Shown here one piece after another: positions 1 through 6,170 of a DNA stretch of 11,298 nucleotides. A program made the translations under genes and the position numbers. The notes under the pieces were generated by a model. It did not search any database. It was not told where the DNA came from and saw only the letters and a program-made list of their open reading frames with translations. The DNA comes from CAYOHY01 sp964403885 (GTDB taxonomy: Bacteria; Actinomycetota; Coriobacteriia; Anaerosomatales; PHET01). Every line of letters begins with the position of its first letter. Position 1 is the stretch's first letter. The stretch is from NCBI GenBank assembly GCA_964403885.1, contig CAYOHY010000054.1:1-11298 (forward strand). The letters are read 5' to 3'.

Positions 1-2
1 CG

Positions 3-890
3 ATCGCCGTCTCGAGCGACTGCAACGGCCGCTACTGCTACCTCGACCCCTACACCGGCGCGCAGATCGCGTTCGCCGAGGCCGCGCGCAACGTGGCCTG
101 CTCCGGTGGCGAGCCCGCCGCGATCACGGACTGCCTGAACTTCGGCTCTCCCGAGAAGCCCGAGGTGTTCTGGACGTTCAAGGAGGCCGTGCGCGGTCTT
201 GCTGACGCCTGCCGATCCTTTGGCGTGCCGGTCATCTCCGGCAACGTGAGCCTCTACAACGAGAGCTTCGGCTCGCCCATCTACCCCACGCCCACCGTGG
301 GCCTCGTGGGCTTGATCGATCACATCGACCAGCACTGCACCGCCGGCTTCAAGGACGAGGGCGACGTGGTCATCCTCGTGGGCGAGACCCTCGCCGAGCT
401 GGGTGGCTCGGAGTACCTCAAGGTCGAGCACGGCCTCGTGTCCGGCATGCCGCCCGCACTCGACCTCGAGCTCGAGCGTGACGTGCAGACCGTGGTGCGC
501 GAGGGTATCCGCGCCGGCCTCGTGAAGAGCGCGCATGACTGCTCCGAGGGCGGCCTTGCCGTGGCCCTCGCCGAGTCGTGCCTCGCCGGCGGCCTGGGCG
601 CCGATGTGCACGTGCACGACGACCTGCCGCCCATCGCCTCGCTGTTCGCCGAGTCGCAGAGCCGCATCGTGGTGTCGGTGGCCGATATGGACGCCGACGC
701 GTTCGTCGAGAAGCTCGTCGCCGCCGAGGTGCCTTACGCGGTTCTCGGCACGGTGGGTGGGGAGCGACTCGAGATCTGCGAGCGCCTGAGCGTGTCGCTC
801 GACGACATCCGCGACGCCTTCGAGCCCACGCTCGAGCGCCTCGTGCACGGTGCCGACACGGTGCAGCCCGAGGAGCTCTTCGAGGGCTAG
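3..890 (+). CDS. purL: Phosphoribosylformylglycinamidine synthase subunit PurL, C-terminal part (5' end outside window)
   Basis: PurL catalyses the ATP- and ammonia-dependent conversion of FGAR to FGAM, step 4 of purine synthesis, in the cytosol. The reading frame is open from base 3 and begins inside the protein (IAVSSDCNGRYCYLDP), so about 295 C-terminal residues are present. Family hallmarks are visible: NGRY, the AEAARN segment, the TDCLNFG-PEKPE block, SGNVSLYN followed by PTPTVG, and the late HDCSEGGLAVALAES block of the second PurM-like half. The protein ends with TAG shortly after LERLVHG and carries no glutaminase domain. It is therefore the small PurL type that works with separate PurQ and PurS, which I infer lie upstream. 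The next gene is on the opposite strand, so this is the 3' end of its transcription unit. The identification is very secure; the start is not visible. Confidence 0.97.
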   Translation: MAVSSDCNGRYCYLDPYTGAQIAFAEAARNVACSGGEPAAITDCLNFGSPEKPEVFWTFKEAVRGLADACRSFGVPVISGNVSLYNESFGSPIYPTPTVGLVGLIDHIDQHCTAGFKDEGDVVILVGETLAELGGSEYLKVEHGLVSGMPPALDLELERDVQTVVREGIRAGLVKSAHDCSEGGLAVALAESCLAGGLGADVHVHDDLPPIASLFAESQSRIVVSVADMDADAFVEKLVAAEVPYAVLGTVGGERLEICERLSVSLDDIRDAFEPTLERLVHGADTVQPEELFEG

Positions 891-974
891 GGCACGACGC
901 GCGGCGGGCCGACCTGAGCCGCCGGCTCGATCGCATGGCGACCGCCCCCGCAGGGGGTCACGAACTCGTACGAC

Positions 975-1019
975 AGATAGGTACGACCGTACCGCGTGTA
1001 GGTACAGTCGTACCTATCT
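975..1019. repeat. Composite palindrome between purL and the channel gene (terminator or tandem operator)
   Basis: Arms 975-993 and 1001-1019 are 19 bp long, complementary except for one pair (C988 against A1006), with a 7-base loop. In RNA read from the minus strand that pair becomes G-U, so the stem is unbroken. Each arm is itself a small palindrome: GGTAC-4-GTACC at 980-993 and TAGGTAC-4-GTACCTA at 999-1016. Their centres are 21 bp apart, close to two helical turns. Only three T follow on the plus strand (1019-1021), so it is a weak classical terminator. It lies between the convergent 3' ends of purL and the channel gene, which favours a transcription-end role; the nested symmetry also fits a pair of dimer-binding sites. 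Confidence 0.6.
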
Positions 1020-1062
1020 TTGTGACGGGCCGCCGACCCCTCGCGACGCCGCCCGCGCTGCG

Positions 1063-1899
1063 CTAGATCCGCGGCAGGATCTCGGTCCTGATGCGCGCGG
1101 CGAGTCCCGTGATGGCGGTGGCGATCTCCGTGATCTCGCCGTTCCCGGAGTCACGCCGGGCAAGACGCGCGAGCTCCTCGGCATGGTCGAGGATCGCCGA
1201 GACGTCCTCGGCGTTTCCGCACAGCACGTACTCGCACGCGGCTGCCTGGTCGCGCTCCCACAGCAACGTGGTGCGCCTGAGCACTCCTCGGATCGCGTCG
1301 TAGAGCGCCTCGATGCGCGAGTCGTCCACCACGCCGAACAGCGCGTGATTGCTCGCCTCGAACAGCACGAGCCCGCTCAGGTCCGACAGGAGCTGCCGAT
1401 ACTGGCTGAAGAAGGTGGCGCCGGGGGTATCTCGGCGGAAGGTCGTGGTGAGCCCGGGGTCGATGTCGCCGTCAAGGAGCAGCGCCGAGGTGGTCCGGTA
1501 CAGCGTGCGTTGCTCGTCGAGCTGCGCCACGAGACTGGCCAACTTCTCGTCGACCGCCTCGCCGTACATGCGGCGCAGGATGTAGTCCTGCTTCACCGAT
1601 GAGACCTTGGCCACCAGCAGCCCAAAGAAGGCGAGGCCCGCGAACACCTCGAGTCCCACGAGGAATCGCGCCCAGCCGAGCGGTCGGATGTCCCCGTAGC
1701 CCAGAGAGGACATCGTCACGATCGAGAAGTACACGGAGTCCCAGAAGTCGGGTGTCGCGCCCGGGTCCCACGTGTAGACCAGGAACCCCTGAGCCGCGGC
1801 GAGCCAGTACCCGAACGCGAAGATGAGGACCGCGGCGAACATGCCGGCCACCAGCGTGCCCAGGCCGATCTCGTTGACGAGGTGGAGCAGGCGCTTCAT
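1063..1899 (-). CDS. Two-transmembrane potassium channel family protein
   Basis: This is a predicted K+ channel subunit of the KcsA/Ion_trans_2 type, 278 residues, expected to form a tetrameric pore in the cytoplasmic membrane. Helix 1 spans about residues 12-38. A pore helix and selectivity filter follow (VTMSSLGYGD, filter SLGYG at 65-69), and helix 2 spans about 76-98. Residues 99-278 form a soluble, charged C-terminal domain with no glycine-rich Rossmann motif of an RCK domain; I do not recognise it. The filter has Ser-Leu where Thr-Val is usual. The frame stays open upstream to 2073, but that extension is Arg/Pro-rich and lacks a ribosome site. The ATG at 1899 follows GAGGA by 6 bases and starts just before helix 1, so I chose it. 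The gene lies antisense to, and between, purL and purF. Confidence 0.88.
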   Translation of the reverse strand: MKRLLHLVNEIGLGTLVAGMFAAVLIFAFGYWLAAAQGFLVYTWDPGATPDFWDSVYFSIVTMSSLGYGDIRPLGWARFLVGLEVFAGLAFFGLLVAKVSSVKQDYILRRMYGEAVDEKLASLVAQLDEQRTLYRTTSALLLDGDIDPGLTTTFRRDTPGATFFSQYRQLLSDLSGLVLFEASNHALFGVVDDSRIEALYDAIRGVLRRTTLLWERDQAAACEYVLCGNAEDVSAILDHAEELARLARRDSGNGEITEIATAITGLAARIRTEILPRI

Positions 1900-1905
1900 C
1901 GGGAG

Positions 1906-1910
1906 TCCTC
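1906..1910 (-). promoter_or_regulatory. Ribosome binding site of the channel gene (decides the start)
   Basis: On the minus strand GAGGA lies 6 bases before the ATG at 1899. It supports that start over the longer frame beginning at 2073. No convincing -10 hexamer is seen within 70 bases upstream. Confidence 0.7.
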
Positions 1911-1992
1911 GGTGACGGGGGTCGTGGCCGGGGCCGTCGGGTCGGAAGCGGGAGCATCTGCCGCCTGCATCTAGGATTGCCCATTCGCGCCC

Positions 1993-2040
1993 CGAACGCG
2001 CACTCAGGACCGATGGGCGCGAACGTGCGCTCGGCGAACG
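1993..2040. repeat. Three CGAACG direct repeats in the channel/purF divergent spacer
   Basis: CGAACG occurs at 1993-1998, 2020-2025 and 2035-2040. The first two sit in 13-base units (1993-2005 and 2020-2032) that match at 11 of 13 positions, 27 bp apart. A 9-bp inverted repeat (TTCGCGCCC at 1984-1992 and GGGCGCGAA at 2015-2023) overlaps them. The position upstream of purF and of the divergent channel gene suits a regulator site. The regulator is unknown. Confidence 0.4.
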
Positions 2041-2069
2041 GTATCTGTGCGCCCCGCCCCGCCCATCGC

Positions 2070-2102
2070 GCACGGCAACTCCGTGCCCAACCGTGTTATC
2101 CT
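2070..2102 (+). promoter_or_regulatory. Candidate purF promoter with overlapping inverted repeat
   Basis: An extended -10, TGT-TATCCT, lies at 2094-2102 with the hexamer at 2097-2102, 44 bases before the purF ATG. No good -35 is seen. The expected -35 area is covered by an inverted repeat, GCACGG at 2070-2075 and CCGTGC at 2081-2086 with a 5-base spacer. That placement suits an operator or an activator-dependent promoter. This is inference from pattern only. Confidence 0.4.
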
Positions 2103-2146
2103 ACCCGCGTCCACGCCCCCCTCCAGTACCGCGAGGACCACATCGC

Positions 2147-3604
2147 ATGACATCGCATAACCCTGAGTTCCGCCTCCTCGATGACCGCCCCGAGCACCCC
2201 GAGGAGGCCTGTGGCGTCTTCGGCGTCTACGCCCCCGGTGAAGACGTCGCTCGCCTGACCTACTTCGGCCTGCACGCGCTGCAGCACCGTGGCCAGGAGT
2301 CGGCCGGCATCGCCGTGGGAGACCACGAGACGGTCACGGTCACCAAGAACCTCGGCCTCGTGTCGCGCGTCTTCAAGGAGAGCGACCTCGACTCGCTCAC
2401 CGGCGACGTGGCGATCGGCCACACCCGCTACTCCACCACCGGCTCCTCCACGAGCTGGGAGAACGCGCAGCCGCACCTGTCGACCATCGGACGCCAGGTC
2501 ATCGCGCTCGCGCACAACGGCAACCTCGTCAACACCCACGAGCTCCGAGAGGGGCTCAAGGACAGGGGCCTGCGCTTCCGCTCGACCACGGACTCCGAGG
2601 TCATCGCGACACTGATCGGCTACTTCACGCAGGAGAGCCATCACATCCGCGACGGCATCGCCGAGACCATGAAGCTCATCAGCGGCGCCTACGGCGTGGT
2701 CCTCGTGACCGAGGAGGCGCTCTACGCGTTCCGCGACCCTCACGGCGTGCGCCCGCTCGTCTTGGGCAAGCTGCCCGAGGACCACGGCTGGGTCGTGGCC
2801 AGCGAGACCTGTGCGCTCGACATCGTGGGCGCCGAGTTCGTCCGCGAGATCGAGCCCGGCGAGGGCATGAAGATCTCCGCCGATGGCGTCGAGGCGTTCC
2901 AGGCCGTGCCCGCGCAGAAGCGCTCGCTGTGCATGTTCGAGTTCGTCTACTTCGCGCGCCCTGACTCAGAGATGCTCGACTGCTCGCTGTACGAGGCGCG
3001 CCGCCGCATGGGCGAGGCGCTCGCGCACGAGGCCCCCGCCGATGCGGACTTCGTCATCGGCGTGCCGGACTCCGGAATCCCTGCCGCGACCGGGTTCGCG
3101 CACGAGAGCGGCCTGCCCTACGGAGAGGGTCTCGCCAAGAACCGCTACGTGGGCCGCACCTTCATCAGCCCCAGCCAGACGCTGCGCCAGCAGGGCATCA
3201 GGCTCAAGCTCAACCCGCTCAAGCACGCCATCAAGGGCAAGCGCCTCGTGGTGGTCGACGACTCGATCGTGCGCGGCAACACCACCAAGAAGCTTGTCGC
3301 GCTCCTGCGCGAGGCCGGTGCCGCCGAGGTGCACATGCGCATCACCTCGCCGCCCGTGGTGTGGCCCTGCTTCTACGGCATCGACACCGACACCCAGGAC
3401 CAGCTCATCGGTGCGTCGCACACGGTGGAGGAGATCCGCGAGCACATCGGCGCGGATTCCCTCGCGTACCTGTCGCTCGAGGGCATGGTCGCCGCCACGG
3501 GCGCCGACAAGGCCGACTTCTGTCTCGCGTGCTTCGACGGTGAGTACCCCATCGAGATCCCCGGCAGCATCCGTGAGGGCAAGATGGCCCTCGAGAACTG
3601 CTAG
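2147..3604 (+). CDS. purF: Amidophosphoribosyltransferase PurF (Fe-S type)
   Basis: PurF makes 5-phosphoribosylamine from PRPP and glutamine, the committed and usually feedback-regulated first step of purine synthesis. The product is 485 residues. Cys22 in EEACGVFGV is the N-terminal nucleophile of the class II glutaminase and would be exposed by removing a 21-residue propeptide. The glutaminase block LQHRGQESAGIAV follows. The phosphoribosyltransferase half carries the PRPP loop VVVDDSIVRGNTT at 368-380. Cys262, Cys408, Cys459 and Cys462 sit at the spacing known for the four 4Fe-4S ligands of Bacillus subtilis PurF, which marks the oxygen-sensitive, cluster-bearing subtype. The frame is open from 2093, but the ATG at 2147 has GAGGA 9 bases upstream and leaves a plausible propeptide. 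The downstream membrane gene starts directly at the PurF stop. Confidence 0.97.
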   Translation: MTSHNPEFRLLDDRPEHPEEACGVFGVYAPGEDVARLTYFGLHALQHRGQESAGIAVGDHETVTVTKNLGLVSRVFKESDLDSLTGDVAIGHTRYSTTGSSTSWENAQPHLSTIGRQVIALAHNGNLVNTHELREGLKDRGLRFRSTTDSEVIATLIGYFTQESHHIRDGIAETMKLISGAYGVVLVTEEALYAFRDPHGVRPLVLGKLPEDHGWVVASETCALDIVGAEFVREIEPGEGMKISADGVEAFQAVPAQKRSLCMFEFVYFARPDSEMLDCSLYEARRRMGEALAHEAPADADFVIGVPDSGIPAATGFAHESGLPYGEGLAKNRYVGRTFISPSQTLRQQGIRLKLNPLKHAIKGKRLVVVDDSIVRGNTTKKLVALLREAGAAEVHMRITSPPVVWPCFYGIDTDTQDQLIGASHTVEEIREHIGADSLAYLSLEGMVAATGADKADFCLACFDGEYPIEIPGSIREGKMALENC

Positions 3605-4039
3605 GTGGCGCACCTCATCGCGGCACTCCGCGCGGGCGCCCTGCTCGCTGCGGGCTACAACCCGGTCTTCGCCCTCGTGGGCGCCGCCGCTGCCGCCGCC
3701 ATGCTCGCTCGCGGCCGTGGCGCTCGTCGCGCGTTCGCCGCGTGGTGCGTCCTTGGTGCTGCGTGGCTGGTGGGTGACGGCATGCGCATCATCGCGAGTG
3801 CGCGCAACCTCTCCGACGGCACCGGTGCGCTGCTGCCCGCCGCACCTGAGTGGGCGTCATGGGTCGCGATCGCCGTGTGGGCCCTTGGCAGCCTGCTTGT
3901 GGGATATGTCGCCCCGGCCGCCGCGGGCGCGTATGTGGGTCGGCGCGTGACGTGGGGGACGGGTTGGCTGTCGGCCGCCGCCGTCAGCGTGGGATTCTCG
4001 CTGTCACTCGCCGCGGTTGCTGGCGCAGCGTTTGCGTGA
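3605..4039 (+). CDS. Small multi-pass membrane protein of unknown function
   Basis: I do not recognise a family. The 144-residue product is Ala/Gly/Val-rich and hydrophobic, with about four predicted membrane segments at residues 11-36, 43-65, 83-110 and 119-143. Short basic stretches (RGRGARR near 37-42, GRR near 112-114) should lie on the cytoplasmic side. No catalytic motif stands out. The start is a GTG immediately after the purF TAG with no gap, so translation is probably coupled to purF; there is no strong Shine-Dalgarno. The stop at 4037-4039 is followed at once by a good promoter for the next gene, so this is likely the last gene of the purF transcript. The antisense frame over the same stretch is low in complexity and not credible. 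Coding status is probable; function is unknown. Confidence 0.68.
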   Translation: MAHLIAALRAGALLAAGYNPVFALVGAAAAAAMLARGRGARRAFAAWCVLGAAWLVGDGMRIIASARNLSDGTGALLPAAPEWASWVAIAVWALGSLLVGYVAPAAAGAYVGRRVTWGTGWLSAAAVSVGFSLSLAAVAGAAFA

Positions 4040-4068
4040 GTCACACCGCGTACCGCGCCTGCTACAAT
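4040..4068 (+). promoter_or_regulatory. Promoter of the LtaS-like gene
   Basis: This is the best promoter in the window. A -35-like GTCACA at 4040-4045 (4 of 6 to TTGACA) is followed by a 17-bp spacer and the -10 TACAAT at 4063-4068. The upstream TG at 4060-4061 makes it an extended -10. It begins right after the stop codon of the upstream membrane gene and lies 46 bases before the TTG start. Confidence 0.6.
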
Positions 4069-4104
4069 CCGCGAGCGCGCGGGAACGCCGCCGTGCGCGG
4101 TCGT

Positions 4105-4114
4105 GAGGTGATCC
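4105..4114 (+). promoter_or_regulatory. Ten-base Shine-Dalgarno match deciding a TTG start
   Basis: GAGGTGATCC is complementary to ten bases at the 3' end of 16S rRNA and ends immediately before TTG at 4115, with GAGG 6 bases from the start. An in-frame TGA at 4109-4111 excludes any earlier start in this frame. Confidence 0.75.
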
Positions 4115-6052
4115 TTGGCGCTGCAAACTGATATCTATATCGGGCAACGCCCCGTCCCGGAACACGACAGGTATCCGTGGCTGGTCTGCGCCCTGTTGCT
4201 CGCGAAGGTGCTGCTCGCGCGCCTCTCCATGCTCGGGCACGCCCTTGGCCCCGGGGTGCTCCTCGACGCCCTCGCGGTGGTCGCGATGGTGGCGCTCGCC
4301 GCCGCTTCAAGCAGCCGGCATGGCCGCAAGGTCGTGTTCGTCCTCGCGGTAGGCCTCTCCTTCATCTTCTTCGCGAGCGTGGTCTACGCCCGCTACTACG
4401 AGCAGCTGCCCAGTCTTCGGCTGTTCGCCATGTCGCGACAGGCAGGCACGGTGGGCGAGTCGGTGCGCGAGCTCCTGCGCCTCGCCGACCTGCTCTTCTG
4501 GATCGATCTGCCGCTCCTGGGCTATCACGCCTTTCGCCCGGCCGCGGTCGACGGCACGTGGCGCAAGTGGGTCGCGGCGGGCGGCCTGACCGGCATGGTC
4601 GTGATGGTGGCCGTGGCGTCGGCGATGGGCTCGGCACCGATCATGGACAGCCGAGGAGCCGGCTACACCCGCGGTTTCATCGCCTACGAGCTCTCCACGT
4701 TGGCCCCTGAGCGCGCGGCCGCCCAGCCCAACAAGGCCGACGAGACTCAGCGCCGCATCGACCGCCTTGTGGGCCGCGACTACTCGGGTCGTCAGCAGGG
4801 CGCTCCCGCCCACGGGGCGTACAAGGGCTACAACGTCATCGTGGTGCAGTGCGAGGCGCTGCAAAATGCGCTGATAGGCACCCGCATCGACGGCAAGCCG
4901 CTGATGCCCAATCTTGAGAGGTTCGCGGGTCAGAGCTGGTACTTCCCCAACACCTATTCGCAGATCGGCAAGGGCAACACCTCCGACGCCGAGTTCATCG
5001 CGAACACCTCGCTGCTGCCCGCGCTCGATCAGGCGTCCTCGGTGGCGTACGCGTCGAAGGAGCTGCCGGGGCTACCGCGCCTGTTGGGCGCGCAGGGCTA
5101 CAAGACCATGACCTTCCACGCCAACGACGTGAAGTACTGGAACCGCTTCCAGCTCTACCCGGCGCTCGGCTTCCAGCGCTACTACGACGAGCGCTTCTTT
5201 GGCACCCGGAACAAGGTCGGCTTTGGTGTGCGTGACGGCGTCATGTTCGACAAGACCCTCGGTGAGCTCGAGAAGCTCAACGAGTCGGGCACGCCGTTCT
5301 ACGCCCATATCATCACCGTCACCGCGCACCACCCGTTCCGATCGGGCTCGCGCAACAGCCGGCTCGAGCTGCCCCGGGAGTACCGAGAGACCTACACGGG
5401 CCGCTTCCTGCGTTCGCAGAACTACGCCGACGATCAGCTGGCAACGCTGTTTGAGCGCCTCGAGAGCGATGGTCTGCTCGAGAACACGATCGTGGTCATG
5501 TACGGCGACCACTTCGGCCTGAACGACCTTGAGCCTGAAGCGCGCGACGCAGAGCTGCAAGCCGCTCTCTTTGGCGATCGGGCCTACAACCCCTCGGACT
5601 TCCTCAACATCCCGATGATCATCCACGTGCCGGGTCAGACCCAGGGCAGGCGCGCGCCCACCGTGCTCGGCCAGGTCGACGTCATGCCCACCGTCGCTGA
5701 TCTGCTGGGTCTCGACTTGGCGGGTACCCCGCACTTTGGGCGCAGCGCGTTCGAGCGGACGCCCACGATGCTCACCAACGGCGGCTACCTCGCCACAGGG
5801 CTCTACATCGATGACAAGACGCTCTACCTGCCGGGCATCACCGCAGGTGACGGTCGCCTCTACTCACCGGTCACCCACGCACGACTCAGTGGTACGACGG
5901 CTCCGCCCAGAGCCGGTAACGCGCTGGGGCTTCTCGAGCTCTCCTCGGCGTATGCCCGAGGTCTGCCGCAGCGCTCGAACGTCACCACTGACGTGGGCTT
6001 CATTCCCAACGCGAGCGGCAGCGGCAGCAAGATGCCCAGCAGTGACCGGTAG
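4115..6052 (+). CDS. LtaS/MdoB-type sulfatase-fold phosphoglycerol-transferase-like membrane protein
   Basis: The 645-residue product resembles lipoteichoic acid synthase. That family moves glycerol-phosphate from phosphatidylglycerol onto a glycolipid or polymer outside the membrane. The N-terminal 175 residues hold several hydrophobic helices (about 21-40, 47-66, 72-92, 122-140 and 151-172). The outer domain starts near 235 in the alkaline-phosphatase fold: Glu247 (VVQCEALQ), the GNTSDAEF motif with Thr289 as expected nucleophile, TAHHPF at 403-408, and YGDHFG with Asp465 and His466. These match the metal and catalytic residues known in Staphylococcus aureus LtaS. The C-terminus is polar and Gly/Ser-rich. 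Translation starts at TTG with a very strong ribosome site. It has its own promoter and sits between purF and purM with no pathway link. True substrate (LTA-like polymer, other lipoglycan, or glycan decoration) cannot be told from sequence. Confidence 0.88.
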   Translation: MALQTDIYIGQRPVPEHDRYPWLVCALLLAKVLLARLSMLGHALGPGVLLDALAVVAMVALAAASSSRHGRKVVFVLAVGLSFIFFASVVYARYYEQLPSLRLFAMSRQAGTVGESVRELLRLADLLFWIDLPLLGYHAFRPAAVDGTWRKWVAAGGLTGMVVMVAVASAMGSAPIMDSRGAGYTRGFIAYELSTLAPERAAAQPNKADETQRRIDRLVGRDYSGRQQGAPAHGAYKGYNVIVVQCEALQNALIGTRIDGKPLMPNLERFAGQSWYFPNTYSQIGKGNTSDAEFIANTSLLPALDQASSVAYASKELPGLPRLLGAQGYKTMTFHANDVKYWNRFQLYPALGFQRYYDERFFGTRNKVGFGVRDGVMFDKTLGELEKLNESGTPFYAHIITVTAHHPFRSGSRNSRLELPREYRETYTGRFLRSQNYADDQLATLFERLESDGLLENTIVVMYGDHFGLNDLEPEARDAELQAALFGDRAYNPSDFLNIPMIIHVPGQTQGRRAPTVLGQVDVMPTVADLLGLDLAGTPHFGRSAFERTPTMLTNGGYLATGLYIDDKTLYLPGITAGDGRLYSPVTHARLSGTTAPPRAGNALGLLELSSAYARGLPQRSNVTTDVGFIPNASGSGSKMPSSDR

Positions 6053-6068
6053 CGGGTAGATTCTGTGT

Positions 6069-6090
6069 CGGCGCCGCATGCGGGGCGCCG
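6069..6090 (+). terminator. GC-rich hairpin after the LtaS-like gene
   Basis: CGGCGCC at 6069-6075 pairs with GGCGCCG at 6084-6090, 7 bp with an 8-base loop, 17 bases after the stop codon. No U-run follows. It could be a weak terminator, and it also occupies the -35 side of the predicted purM promoter. Confidence 0.4.
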
Positions 6091-6096
6091 TGCAGT

Positions 6097-6109
6097 CGTG
6101 CGTTAGAAT
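6097..6109 (+). promoter_or_regulatory. Candidate purM -10 element
   Basis: TAGAAT at 6104-6109 is preceded by CGTGCGT, 61 bases before the purM ATG. The same CGTGCGT directly precedes the candidate -10 of the YbjQ gene at 10553-10565. No -35 match is visible; a hairpin occupies that area. Confidence 0.4.
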
Positions 6110-6161
6110 CCCAGTGTGTGGCGCGGTTGCGCACGCAGACCAACGACCACCCCCAGACTTC

Positions 6162-6165
6162 GGAG
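6162..6165 (+). promoter_or_regulatory. purM ribosome binding site (decides between two ATGs)
   Basis: GGAG lies 5 bases before the ATG at 6171 but only 2 bases before the adjacent in-frame ATG at 6168. The second ATG is therefore the better start. Confidence 0.55.
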
Positions 6166-6170
6166 CGATG

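Noticed and set aside
945..957. CCCCC-GCA-GGGGG hairpin after purL
   Set aside because: It is only 5 bp with no U-run; in DNA this GC-rich it is easily found by chance, and the larger palindrome downstream is the better candidate.
578..1602. Plus-strand frames running out of purL across the spacer and antisense to the channel
   Set aside because: Their products are Arg/Ala-rich, they overlap two secure genes and cross the palindrome; no start signal supports them.
1900..2073. A 58-residue N-terminal extension of the channel
   Set aside because: It is Arg/Pro/Gly-rich without a ribosome site, while ATG 1899 has GAGGA at a good distance and directly precedes the first membrane helix.
1900..2146. 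A riboswitch ahead of purF
   Set aside because: The predicted transcription start leaves only about 40 bases of leader, too short for a purine or other known riboswitch, and I see no conserved three-way junction.
2883..3950. A long plus-strand frame overlapping purF and the small membrane gene
   Set aside because: Its Ser/Arg/Ala-rich translation is typical of a shifted frame of high-GC DNA, while purF is beyond doubt.
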